Source: Tachypleus tridentatus
Taxonomy: Eukaryota; Arthropoda; Merostomata; Xiphosura; Limulidae
DNA: 64,000 bases
Direction of reading: 5' to 3'
NCBI RefSeq assembly: GCF_004210375.1
Contig: NC_134831.1
Span: 47,402,035-47,466,034 of the forward strand
In this document: positions 10,801 to 21,392 of the stretch, one piece after another
Position numbering within the stretch: the stretch's first letter is position 1
Layout of the letters: the number at the start of each line of letters is the position of its first letter
Translations under genes and position numbers: made by a program
Notes under the pieces: generated by a model
Database searches by the model: none
What the model saw: only the letters and a program-made list of their open reading frames with translations
Told to the model about the DNA's origin: nothing

Positions 10801-13036
10801 TCTAGGAATAATGGATTAACGAGATTCCCACTGTTCCTATCTACTATCTAGCGAAACCACAGCCATGGGAACGGGCTTGGAGAAATCAGGACTAGAAACG
10901 TCTTTTCGTAAGAGTGTTAAGATCTGAATTATGTATTGGTAATGCAATGATTGAAAAAACTGAATACCCATTTGTAGAACATCATATAAAACGATTAATA
11001 AAACTTGCAAATGATTGAAGCACTATTGAAGCAATTAACATGCTTTATCATAGAGACTTTTCAGAAAGCTTAAGCAACCAATTTTCGAATCTGATGGCAA
11101 TTAAACAACAACATTAAAATTGATAAACTAATATTAACAATTAAACTTAATGCTCCTTACAAAGAAGGTTTCACCAGAAGGTAGATTCTAATAAAAAATA
11201 ATAATCAAATAAAATTATGGATTCCAATTAGACACGGTTTTGGAATCTTTAATGCTTTAAGAAAAGATATTTCAGATATTGATGTGAAATTACCTTCAGG
11301 TGAAATAATAGTAATGATATGATTTATACACACACAAACATATGTATAGATATATATAATGAAAATTATAAAGCTACAATAAGTGATATTTCGTTATGGT
11401 TACCACATATTAAACTCTATTCCAACAAGAAATTTGAATATCCTAGTTTCACTTTAAATTCTTAAGCTAGTGTGGAAATCAGTTTTATGGAAATAAAGTT
11501 ATTAAAAGTGATGCTCAGAATGAAGCAAGTGGTAAACATCTCGTAAACACTTAAATTAACGAAGTTAGAAACATTTATGTTGTTTTCCAATTTCAAGATA
11601 AAAAAGTCAAAACGAAACAGCATGATTTTCGATAACATTGTTGCACTAAGAACGTGGGTTAGGATTAATAATAATGAATATCCTACTGTTGAAGATTATG
11701 CTGCTTCATTTGAGGTTGAATAATTAGATTACTATAGATATTACTAAGATATGTTAGCAGCTGGGCTAAATAATATTTATACAGAAACTAGATGTTTATT
11801 AAGCTATACCAGTTACGGAAGAGTGTATCCAATAATTTGTTTTAGTGTTTCGAATCACGTACGTTTCCTATGATATGTGATTAATTTGAAGATTAAGTTC
11901 TTCCGGCAACTCAGACAAGCGCCAGCAAAACGGTATTGGTTTTATTTCTTATTAGTTCAGAAGGAATGAAGAATGTTTATAATAAAATTTCGAAACTCTG
12001 GAAACATTTTACTGATAACAAAGAAGTTATTTATTTCCATATGGTAATCTATATGAAAAGGTATATCACAACCATATAAAGTCCACCTGAAAACGGTTTT
12101 CAGTCAAATGATGATGATGATTATGATGTTGATGATAAACAATTAAAAAACTTTAAATACACAACTGGTAATAATTATGCTGCTAATTTATCGCTATTGC
12201 TTAGAAAAACAAACAAAATCGATGATAAATATTTAAATAATATTTTAATAGAAATAAAGATGGCTTATACGTACTGAAAGTATTGCTATCAATTAATGTT
12301 AATTTTGATGCTGCTAATATGCGTTTTAAGAATATTTCGAAGCCAAAAGAAAATTTTGATCCGGTTAATAAAAATGTGTGTGTGAAAAAACAATTAATCA
12401 ATTCGAATATTTTAATACAATATTAGAAACTAATATAAATAAGAAATAAAATCAAAAGATTCAATGAATAATATTAATGCTTTTAATACAGAAACTGTGA
12501 GTAAATTACAATATTTGGAAAATAATTCATTAATATTGACTAAAGTTATATACTTGTTGTAAACGAAAATACCATAGAAAAGTTAATAGAATTAATACGA
12601 GAAACTACTGAAGTAAAAAAATTATGGAGATAAAACATTAGAATCTAACACAAGTGAATTGAAAAGTTACATAAATGAAGTCGAAAAAGTTTATAAATAT
12701 TCGTGCAATATTTGGAAATAACTCATTAATAGAGAGCAGTGCGAAAAATAACAAAATTATAAATGCTGAGGATCCTTTTGCAGAAAACGATACTGTATCT
12801 AAGTTATTTAAGGCATTCATCATTTTTTTATGAAACTAGTGTCTAGTGTTATTTACGTATTATTAACAGATTTGAATCTGTTTAAGTATGATATTGGAGG
12901 AAAACGTTCATATAGAATTAGAAATAAATATAATATGAAGTTAGTTTTATCACAAATAAATTTTAATGAAAGAAACTATAATTTCGGAACACTAGCAACC
13001 ACGTTAAAAACTGATTATATATTGGATCATACGTAA

Positions 13037-13640
13037 ATATTATTTAAAATATATTTCTGATTTTTTTTTCGTGTTTGATTAGCATGTTCAGAGATCTGAC
13101 CTGAACTGGTAACATTGAAAAACTTCTATCCAATTGAGCATGCTCTCCACTACAACTGATAATACCCCAAACTGCTAAATCTTGTACGTGTAACTTATGA
13201 ACGTCTCTCACATTAAAATGTTTTCTTCGCTCTGATACTATTTTAATATTTTCAAAGCAAAAGTCACAAAGGAATTTGAGACTTTCTCTGGATTCTGATA
13301 AAGATCGTAGTCAGTCGTGAGTATTTGCTATACACTTAAACAACAAACATCTAAATGAACGATAACTTAGTATATAAAAAAATAAAATAATTATGACATT
13401 TCGCTAACAAATATCATTATATACAAAATACTTTACCCTGGCGAGATATTGGTAAGTTTATGGACTTGCAACACTGAAATTAAGGTTTCGATTTCACGCG
13501 ATTGACAATACAGATAACCTATTTTGAAGCTTTGAACGAAGACAGCAACTATTTGAAAACAAAGATATTTGTTTCATAACAAGGACTACGTTTTTATAAA
13601 GATAACACTTACATACGGACTTCCAAACGCCTTATTTCTC
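13037..13640. other. non-coding, no gene seen
   Basis: AT-rich sequence with no recognised feature. Confidence 0.4.
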
Positions 13641-13649
13641 TTATAAAAT

Positions 13650-13780
13650 TTATCCCTCAGTTGTACAACAGTAGGTCTAGACTTGTACTGCTAGGAATCG
13701 GGTTTTAATACACCTGGTGGGCAGAGCACATGTAGTCCTTTGTGTACGATTGCGCTTACCTACAAACAATTATAAAATGT
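13650..13780 (+). repeat. tRNA-like short repeat (family C)
   Basis: It carries 'tgtacaacagtaggtctaga', a decayed B box 'gggttttaatacacct', 'ggtgggcagagcacatgtag' and a 'gcgcttacctacaaacaa' tail. Family C recurs at 21250, 25295, 38310, 40500 and 55395, always with a 'ggtgggcagagcacagat'-type block. Confidence 0.6.
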
Positions 13781-13919
13781 GTATATCAATTATTTTCTGT
13801 CCATAAATTGAATGCAGTCTGGTACCGTTGAATAGATTAGGTTTTTTCTTCTCCCACGATGAAAGATAGTTCTTTGACATTGCATAATACTCATGGATTC
13901 TGAATTTAACTAATTATTG

Positions 13920-14036
13920 TCCCCCTCTAGTACAGCGGTATGTCTCCGGATTTACAACGCTAAAATCAGGGGTTTGATTCCCCTCGGTGAGCTGAGCAGA
14001 TAGCCCTTTGCTATAACGAAAACACACACACACGCA
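13920..14036 (+). repeat. tRNA-like short repeat (family B)
   Basis: A well-kept copy: 'ctagtacagcggtatgtct' (A box), 'aggggtttgattcccctc' (B-box arm), 'gagcagatagccc' and a run of 'acacacacac'. Confidence 0.75.
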
Positions 14037-14124
14037 ACTCATTATTATAAGTAAGAAAGAAACATGGCGCACAGAAAGTAAAATTGATTCAAAGCAAAGA
14101 TTTGAGTAACTTTAATTTTTGTGT

Positions 14125-14320
14125 TGCAGGAATAACAGTTACTGTATAAAACTAAATTACTTGTTAACTTCCAATAATGACTAACAATTACTGTATGAAA
14201 CTAAATTGCTCGTCAATGATGGCTGACAATTACTGCATGAAAGTAAGTTACCTATTATCTTATCATGATGACTAGCAATTACTGTATAAAACTGTTACAT
14301 GTTAACTTAACATGGTGGTC
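14125..14320. repeat. short tandem repeat, about 45-52 bp units
   Basis: Four diverged copies of a unit centred on 'acaattactgtatgaaacta' begin near 14133, 14185, 14229 and 14275. Spacing is uneven. Confidence 0.65.
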
Positions 14321-14329
14321 GTTTGCAGT

Positions 14330-15382
14330 ATTCATTTAAATTACTTTTACTCTCCGTTTTCCATTTGTCTTTTATATAAATGCCACTCTTGATCTTTTTA
14401 GCTTTAGTTGGCTAGACTCGTTCTTTCTTTTTGTTAGTGCTGTTGGTTCAGTTGTTCATCATACACGTGCTTAAGGTAAACTAAATTATAAAAAGGTGCT
14501 CATTATCCAGTTATATAACTCACACTGTGTAGTGCACCATGAAAATAAAAGGCCAAGGGTGACAGAATGAGACCCTGTCTTTTAAGTAGTAGTAGATTAT
14601 TTCCCAACTACACTAGAATATTCAGTTGTGTTATCAAACTAATGTATAGGGCAGAAAGGCTAAATGTTTTAGAAAATTAGTAGTTTACAAAGCCCAGTTA
14701 ATTCAACGTACAAATCCTTTTCTTGTTTTATAGAGTAAAAATAAAGTATTGAAGACAGTACACATACATGCATATGTACGAAACCATAAGCACATTTTGG
14801 ATGCTTCATAATATTTTGATTTTGCCGTTACATTTTGGTGAACTGGATGTGCTCTGGTTTCTAGTTTATTAAATCTTACATAATTAGTTTGCATTGAATT
14901 ATTTCTGTGGCAACATGTCTTCAGTACGATGTCTCATGTCAATTCAGTTTGTTTTCACATATTGTTATACAAATGAAAAATATAAAATCAGGCTGAAACA
15001 ATAATGCTAAAAAAATATACTAAAAAGTATGAAAGTTATTCCTGTATTTTATAAGCTAAGGTGGTTCAGTATGATTTACAATGGCTTATGTGTTATTCTA
15101 AATAGATTCTGTAATAATAAAGTCAAATGGTAAGTTTATTACATTTAGTTGCAGCAAAATGATATAATGAGATCATACTTTAAAGGCTTAACATAGGAAT
15201 ATGACTCATCCCAAATATCATAACGTGTTATATGTAAATACGTGCTTAGAAAGTGAAACTATGTGTTAAGTTATATATAAAGTTAAATAACTGTCCTTTT
15301 AAGGACAGCAAAATTATACAAAATAAATTATCAGTTATAATAAGTACCTCATTCAAATAATAAATAATAAAAACTGATATAA
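14330..15382. other. non-coding, no gene seen
   Basis: AT-rich; the minus-strand frame at 14703-14894 has no motif. Confidence 0.4.
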
Positions 15383-15589
15383 TTATAATACAGGGGTTCC
15401 CAACCGGTGGGTCGCGAAGCCTTGGCAGAGGGGTCGCAAAGCCTTGGCAGGGGAGTCGCGAAGCCTTGTTAGAAGTAGCTTGGGATAACATTAATTTTAT
15501 TTCATCAATTACATTTTCATGCCTTTACATTTTTTTTTTTTTTCGGTGCAAAGCAAAACGTGTGCTACGTTAGTTCAATGTCATTAGGT

Positions 15590-15760
15590 GATATTATGTA
15601 TGTATGTATGTATGCGTGCCTGTGAGTGAATGTGTATGTGTCTGCAACTGTATGTATGTGTGTACTAGTGAGTAGCGAGTATGTGAGTGCACGCGTATGT
15701 ACGTATGCTTGTGTGTCTGTTTAGCTGTGATTAAGTGTGTGTGTGTGTGTGTGTGTGCTC
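15590..15760. repeat. TATG and GT microsatellites in the hAT 5' region
   Basis: Simple repeats of tatg type near 15597-15615 and an uninterrupted (gt) run near 15734-15757. The opposite-strand equivalent is shorter in hAT copy 2. Confidence 0.8.
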
Positions 15761-15981
15761 GCTGTCGACACGTGAGTCACATGTCCGTTGCTGATTGGTG
15801 GATGACGAATCACGCGACTGGCCACGCTCCCTTCCCTCCCAATACTTACCCCATCAGTACTCTACCTGCACCCCCCACAAGTAGTCAGTGTAAGATCTAC
15901 AGTTGCCAAAGCGTTCATTATTCAACATTTTTATTTTATTTTAACAAGGAGATAAGTAAGCAGTAGAGGTGAGTTGTGTCC

Positions 15982-17764
15982 ATGGCTAAACGGCGCAGAT
16001 ACTCAGAATGCTACCTCAACATTGGCTTCACCACTGTGCTCGCCAACGACGACATCGAGAAACCACAGTGTGTTTTGTGCCATGCTGTCCTGAGTGCAGA
16101 GTCAATGAAACCATCAAAACTCAAGCGTCATCTCGAGACGAAACATCCAGAAGACGCAAAGAAGGGTTTGGATTTCTTCAAACGGCATGAACGGTGTCTT
16201 AAAAGCCAAAGAATCGATAGAAGTGGGTCGTTTCAGCAGCAGAGTGCAGCCGTAGTGGAAGCTTCATATGAGATTGCATTCGAAATTGCTAAACAAAAAA
16301 AGCCTCACACGATTGGAGAAACACTTCTTAAACCCTGCATGATGAAAGCAGTAAATCTTATTCTTGGAGAAGCCAGTGCAAAGAAGATGCAGCATGTATC
16401 CCTGTCAAATAATACTATACAGAGGCGCATTTCTAAAATGTCTATGGATGTGAAGGAACAGGTTTTGACTGAAATCAAGGGTTCCCCTTTGTTCTCCTTT
16501 CAGCTCGACGAGTCAACAGATGTAAGTTCATGTTCTCAGTTGCTTGTCTTCGTGAGATACATTAATTAAGGTGACATCAAAGACGAATTCTTATTCTGCA
16601 GTGCACTTGAAACCACAACAAAAGCTGATGATGTCATGGAAAAAGTTTCAACTTTTTTTCAAGACGAAGATCTTCAATGGGAAAACGTGAGTGGGGTTTG
16701 TACGGATGGGGCACCGGCTATGCTGGGATCGAAATCAGGATACCAGTCGAGAGTGAAGAAGCTAGCACCTCAAGCACAGGGCATCCACTGCATGATTCAC
16801 CGATATGCTCTCGCCAGTAAGACTCTCCCTGCCTCTCTGCAGGAAGTGCTTGAATCTGTAATCAAAATTGTAAATTATGTGAAGACTCAAGCACTCAACA
16901 CTCGCCTATTCAAAGAACTATGCAAAGATATGAATGCTGACCACGAAGTCCTTCTCTTCTACACAGCAGTACGTTGGTTGTCGAAAGGAAACGTTATTAA
17001 TCGTGTCTTTGAAATGAAAGATGAAATAAAGCTATTCCTGGAGACTCAAGAAAGGAAAGATCTTGTAGCTCACTTCGAAGATGAAGTATGGAATAAAAGG
17101 GTTGCGTACCTAGCCGACATTTTTTGACCAGCTGAACAAGCTCAATTTGAAGCTTCAAGGATGGGAAACACATGTTCTCCTTTTTCAAGATAGTCTTCGG
17201 GCCTTTGTTTCCAAACTGCAGAACTGGCGTCGGAAAACCAATCTTGGAAACATCGCTATGTTTGAAAAACTTTGTGGAGTGACGGATGAGTCTCATATCC
17301 AACTGGATCAGTTCCTCAAGGATGAGATTACCGAACATCTTCAGTCTCTAGAAAAGGAAGTCGAGCGTTACTTCCCTGAGCTGTCACAGGAACAGGAGGC
17401 CCTGGTAAGGAACCCATTTTGTACTGAACTTGATGTATCCAGCATCCCAGATGATATCCAAGATGAATTTCTGGATCTAAGGAACGACTCTTCAGCTCGT
17501 AATCTCTTCAAGGTGAAATCCGTGACTCAGTTCTGGTGCGCTATGTATCAGTCATACTCCAAAGTCAGCATGATAGCTTTACGTGTCCTTGTTCCATTTG
17601 CTTCTACCTACTTGTGTGAGGCAGGAGTTTCCACTCTTGTCAATATAAAAACAAAGAATAGGAACAGATTGGATGTTGGAGATGACATGAGACTGGCTCT
17701 AACAAACGCTCGGCCATGAATTTCAAAGCTTGCTGCTGAAATGCAAAATCAGGCATCTCACTAG
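15982..17764 (+). pseudogene. hAT transposase (ZBED5/Charlie-like), three lesions
   Basis: The first ATG is at 15982 and the original stop at 17762. In order, the product has a BED-type zinc finger (CVLC ... HLETKH), a helical linker, and the RNase H-like core with FQLDESTDVS and GVCTDGAPAMLGSKSG acidic motifs. It then has the AVRWLSKGNV box and a C-terminal dimerisation region (FASTYLCEAGVSTLVNIKTK). Comparison with copy 2 shows where it broke: TCA to TAA at 16567-16569, a one-base gain in the T run at 17119-17127, and CGA to TGA at 17717-17719. Host proteins of the ZBED5 group descend from such transposases, but this copy sits inside intact transposon ends and is a plain dead transposase. 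Confidence 0.92.
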
Positions 17765-18108
17765 CTGGGTTGGATAGCTGTTCAAACCTATGTTAATATT
17801 ATTTTAAGAAATATATGTTCTTTTTGTGAATTCAGGTTGGACCAATGTGATTTAATTTGCTAATAAATAATTACAAAATTTTTAAATATTTTTAGATGTT
17901 TCTTTCCCTCTCCTTCACAGAAAATAAAAGAAAAATTAAGCTGCTGATAGTAAGCTCTAAATAAGGGGTCATATGGGTTTCAAACTTTTAGGTAAGGGGT
18001 CGCGAGTGCCAAAAGGTTGGGAACCCCTGTTATAATAGTTATCTCACTCACTTGTGAAAGTGAAACAAAAGGTTTCCTATAGAACATGTTTTAATTCTTA
18101 AACGTGTA

Positions 18109-18372
18109 GGGCCCAGATGATTAGGATGCTCGACTCGCAATCTGAAGATTGTGGGTTCTAATCTCTTTCGCATCTAATATGCTCGTCCCTTCAGCTGTGA
18201 ATGTGTCATAATGCGATGGTCAATCCCACTATTTGTTGGTAAAAGAGTAGCACAAGAGTTGGCGGTGGGTGGTGACGACTAGCTACTTTCCTTCCAGTCT
18301 TACACTGCTAAATTAGGAATGGCTAGCGCAAATAGTCCTCATGTAGCTTTGCACGAAATTCGAAACTAACCA
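18109..18372 (+). repeat. tRNA-derived SINE, diverged
   Basis: Head 'gcccagatgattaggatgct' with 'tgtgggttctaatctc' as decayed B box, then the conserved body and a 'gaaattcgaaactaaccaaa' tail. It starts about 80 bp beyond hAT copy 1. Confidence 0.85.
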
Positions 18373-19213
18373 AACCTATAGAAGACTACCTGCTTAAAGT
18401 TACACTATCTTTAGTAATTATGCTATCTTTGGCACGAACAAATAGGGTACAAGTACATACGTTAAATGACATTTTTTCAGGAACAATAATAGTCGCAGTT
18501 ACATGGGTATAATAAAGAGAAGCTAGTGAACGTGAAATTTAAATAAATGCTCTTTTCAAGACAATAATTGTAAAACAAGCTTACTCTACAGAATAAAATT
18601 ATTATCTGCTCTTAACATGAAAACTATAAATGGAAGTTGAAATCTGTATGCAATTCTATGTAACAGTGTCTGCCTTTGTAAAACATATGCAATACAAATA
18701 AATATATAAATGGTAACAAAAACATAAGTTAAGACCAATATGCAGTCTCAAGTGTTTAATGTTTTACATATAAAACAAAATGAAAAAAATCAATGTTATG
18801 CATAGTAAAACCAATCACCTACAGAATCTTATTAATATGATCCACCTAGTAGCATCATTAGCTAACAGAAACACTATCTGCCTTTGTAAAACTTACGTTT
18901 GTTAAAACTATAAAGTAACGCGTGTAAAATGAAATATTTTATTAAGGACAATAAAAATTATAGTTATATGGATAGCATAAAAGAAACCACTGAAAAAGTA
19001 AGAGTTTCTTAAGTTTGAATGTTAAATAAGCGTCCTTTTCAGGATAACAAGTGTTTTACCTATAAAAATTCAGGATACGTAAAAAGCATGAATAAAAATG
19101 AAAGTATATTAGTTAGTTATCACCCTTAGATTCCATCAAGGAACATAGGGCCGCAATCACTTGCGGATTCTTCAACAGGTATTTAAGTGAGTAGGTTGTT
19201 AACCCGCTGCACC
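18373..19213. other. AT-rich non-coding region
   Basis: No ORF or RNA seen. Loosely repeated phrases ('acaataaaaattat', 'aataaatg') suggest an old, very diverged tandem structure, but I could not define a unit. Confidence 0.35.
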
Positions 19214-19418
19214 GAGCCGTCCCTAATTTAGCAGTGTAAGACTAGAGGGAAGGCAGCTAGTCACCACCACCCACCGCCAACTCTTGGGCTACTCTTTTAC
19301 CAACGAATAGTAGGATTGACCGTCACATTAAACGCCCCCACGGATGGGAGGGCGAGCATGTTTAGCGCGACGCGGGCGCGAACCCGCGACCCTTACGCGC
19401 TTGGCCATGCCAGGCCTG
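19214..19418 (-). repeat. tRNA-derived SINE with deletion in the tRNA head
   Basis: The body is well conserved. Between the A-box side ('gcgcttggccatgccaggcc') and the B box ('gcgggcgcgaacccgcgac') about 24 bases present in the 1526 copy are missing, removing the anticodon-arm equivalent. Confidence 0.85.
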
Positions 19419-20159
19419 AAAGTATATTACTATATAGTAAATAAAGATTGACTGCCTCATTTAATATAAAAATATTTCAGCAGTGCAATACAAATGCTAT
19501 CCAGCTCTAAAAAATTATGCATGTTAAATGTAGAATAAAAATTAATAACATAATGAAGGGTTTTATACATAAAATAACTGTATTACTTTTAAATCAAAAT
19601 TAAATCTAGCCATTGATTACATGTTGAAACATCTATGAATACATCAAGATGCTTGTATTTCTACTTCTTGGAACTACGAAATCACCATCTCTGACATTCT
19701 GTTGTCATGTCTTCTTTCATGGTGGCTTAACAATGCACTCTCTTGTGACACTTTGTGAAACTTATGAATGAAGAAATATAAATAACTTGCAAGTTAACTT
19801 CTTATGTTCTAGATGGTAAAGAAATATAAGCAATAAATTACATAACTGGTTTCTCTCTAGCTTATTTGTTGATGAAGAAACTTCACTATATCCCAACTAA
19901 ACTGTTTTTGTCCCTACATTACCAATGAATAAAAACGTTGATATCTCATAACTGAAACAATTTTGTTGCAGATGATAAAAATGTTAGTAATGTATAATAT
20001 TATTCACTTTATTTCAGATGATAAAGAAACTTTGCTACATCAGAGTATAACTGGTTTTCATTCATATTATCTATGATGAAGAAATGTTACTTTCTCACAA
20101 ATAACCGGGTCTTTCCCAGGTTAACCCTTTATAAAGAAACGTAAATAGCTTATAGCCAA

Positions 20160-20715
20160 GGCACAAAACTGAGGTCTATACTATGTAAAAACTACACTGA
20201 CAAACACCACACCAACATTATTTATAAAATACAATGTGATAACTGCCACGACTTCTATATTGGAGAAACAAGTAGAAAAATGGAAACCAGATTCAAAGAA
20301 CATAAAAAGTCACCTTCACACGTTTTCGAACACTGCAAGTCAAATAAGCACAACATAACCATAGAAAACACTCAAATACTAAATAAAGAAACAATCATAA
20401 ACAAACGCAAAATTAAAGAAGCCTTACTTATGCAACAACTTAAACCCAAAATAAACCAATTTAAAGGAATGCCTTTACACCTATATTAATATAATAAAAT
20501 AAATAAAATTTATATTCAAACATCTAATACCGCCCTCTACATTCCGACACTCATTTACACAACCCCTTCCAAACATGTGGTCAGCTTCCGGTCTGTTACC
20601 TCTTTCTTTGTGAACCTGACGATGACGAAGAAGAACGAAACGTTGTTCGCTCTTCTATGTAAAATATTTTCTCAACCCAAACGAGCCGTTTTTGCACATA
20701 TATTTACAAGGGAGA
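20160..20715 (+). mobile_element. Penelope-like retroelement, 3' part
   Basis: It consists of the C-terminal GIY-YIG coding region followed by about 225 bp of 3' sequence. No reverse transcriptase precedes it, so the insertion is strongly 5'-truncated. It lies inside the tandem array. Confidence 0.7.
20163..20489 (+). CDS. Penelope-like GIY-YIG endonuclease domain, partial
   Basis: The frame is open from about 20160 without an ATG until 20280, so it is the C-terminal end of a longer protein. It contains IIYKIQCDNCHDFYIGETSR: the 'Y' and 'YIGET' pair of the GIY-YIG nuclease core preceded by the CxxC pair seen in Penelope-like endonucleases. ETRFKEHKK follows, with the conserved Arg and His. 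A basic helical tail ends in PKINQFKGMPLHLY. In this family the domain nicks target DNA for retrotransposition. The reverse transcriptase half is missing, so the copy cannot be autonomous. Confidence 0.8.
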   Translation, partial: TKLRSILCKNYTDKHHTNIIYKIQCDNCHDFYIGETSRKMETRFKEHKKSPSHVFEHCKSNKHNITIENTQILNKETIINKRKIKEALLMQQLKPKINQFKGMPLHLY

Positions 20716-21249
20716 AATGATGCGAACTCAGAATAAGCCTGATTTTTTTTTCTGATTAGTTATGGTGAAAGAAACGTTACTAACTCACAACTAAACTAGT
20801 CGTGTTATAGACTATCCTTGGATGAACAAACTTCACCAACTCCTAACTGGTTTTGTTCTAAATGATAAAAAAACGTAACCAACTCAGAACCTAACTGTTG
20901 TTTTTCAGATCATAAAGAAATGTCATTAGCTCTCAACTTAACTTCTTTTGTTCCAAATTATAAAGACATGTTACTAACTCATAAATTTTAGTTTTATTCC
21001 AAATTATTTTTGAATAAAGAACCGTAACTAACTCAAAACGTAACTGGTTTTGTCCTAGATTATCTGTATAATCTTTAATGTTTTCAGCAACTTGTATGCC
21101 ACTCTTTATGTTTGATATGCAATGACTATTTTAATGCAGTTGGAGGTAATAATATATCTTTTTCATAATCTCAGAAACCACGCACGAAACGTAAGGTAAA
21201 GTTCACACACACATACACTTTATGACATCTATTGCAAAATTTGAAACAC

Positions 21250-21392
21250 TGCCCCCTAACCCTAGTGCCACAATGTTATGTCTGCAGACCCACAACGCTA
21301 GAAACCGGGTTTTGTAACCAGTGGTGGGCAAAGCACAGATAGCTCATTGTGTAGCTTTGTGCTTAATTCCAAACAATCAATTAATCTTGAGC
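21250..21392 (+). repeat. tRNA-like short repeat (family C)
   Basis: It reads 'tgttatgtctgcagaccca', 'cgctagaaaccgggttttg' and 'ggtgggcaaagcacagatag', and then 'tgtagctttgtgcttaatt'. This is a good example of the family C body. Confidence 0.7.

Larger units (their letters stand above)
9285..10809 (-). mobile_element. LINE-like retrotransposon insertion with 12-bp TSD
   Basis: A 1525-bp insertion inside the MITE is bounded by the direct repeat aatggattaacg at 9273-9284 and 10810-10821. Its right part encodes a reverse transcriptase on the minus strand; its left part holds a GC-richer region with a perfect hairpin. The left junction has a plus-strand A tract (9286-9296), which is the wrong polarity for the tail of a minus-strand LINE. 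The element is 5'-truncated within the RT gene. Confidence 0.8.
9163..10916. mobile_element. piggyBac-type MITE, split by a LINE-like insertion
   Basis: The ends are 'cattcctacgaaaagtgg' and 'cttttcgtaagagtg', imperfect inverted repeats, each directly flanked by TTAA (9159-9162 and 10917-10920), the target duplication typical of piggyBac-type elements. The internal sequence matches the intact copy at 39076-39292, but is interrupted at 9285-10809. Without the insertion it would be about 220 bp, so it cannot encode a transposase. Confidence 0.85.
8900..13036 (+). pseudogene. decayed virus-like or Polinton-like coding element, interrupted
   Basis: The flanks of the nested insertion at 9163-10916 translate, in shifting frames and with many stops, into protein-like fragments. 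Examples are at 9057-9158 (ending DNVTLLDIGIVS), 10922-11100, 11173-11310 (IKLWIPIRHGFGIFN), 11394-11415, 11485-11620 (RNIYVVFQFQDKKVKTKQ), 11636-11720, 11726-11865 (YGRVYPIICFSVSNH), 11902-12145 and 12830-13036. By recall, 11.1-12.1 kb resembles a double jelly-roll capsid-like protein found in arthropod Polinton/adintovirus-type elements. The downstream fragments rich in Asn, Lys and Glu are unassigned. No intact gene remains; frames break every 50-150 bases. Confidence 0.4.
15391..18029 (+). mobile_element. hAT transposon, copy 1 (full length, inactive)
   Basis: The element is 2639 bp, with terminal inverted repeats caggggttcccaacc and ggttgggaacccctg. It has a perfect 8-bp target duplication, ttataata, at 15383-15390 and 18030-18037. 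Both are diagnostic of the hAT superfamily. The left subterminal region has three 22-bp repeats of 'gtcgcgaagccttggcag' type (starts 15411, 15433, 15455), the kind of motif transposases bind. It then has TATG and GT microsatellites and a single transposase gene. The perfect target duplication suggests a fairly young insertion. Confidence 0.95.
19840..21075. repeat. degenerate ~55-bp tandem array split by a Penelope-like element
   Basis: Units of the type 'gatgataaagaaacgttact' plus 'aactcacaactaactggttt' and a 'ttgtcctagattat' end recur at 19850-20140 and again at 20750-21070. The 600 bases between belong to a retroelement. Confidence 0.7.

Noticed and set aside
16997..17338. 113-codon minus-strand frame in hAT copy 1, with its equivalent at 30857-31084
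   Set aside because: It is the antisense shadow of the transposase gene; the same shadow appears in both copies because the DNA is conserved.
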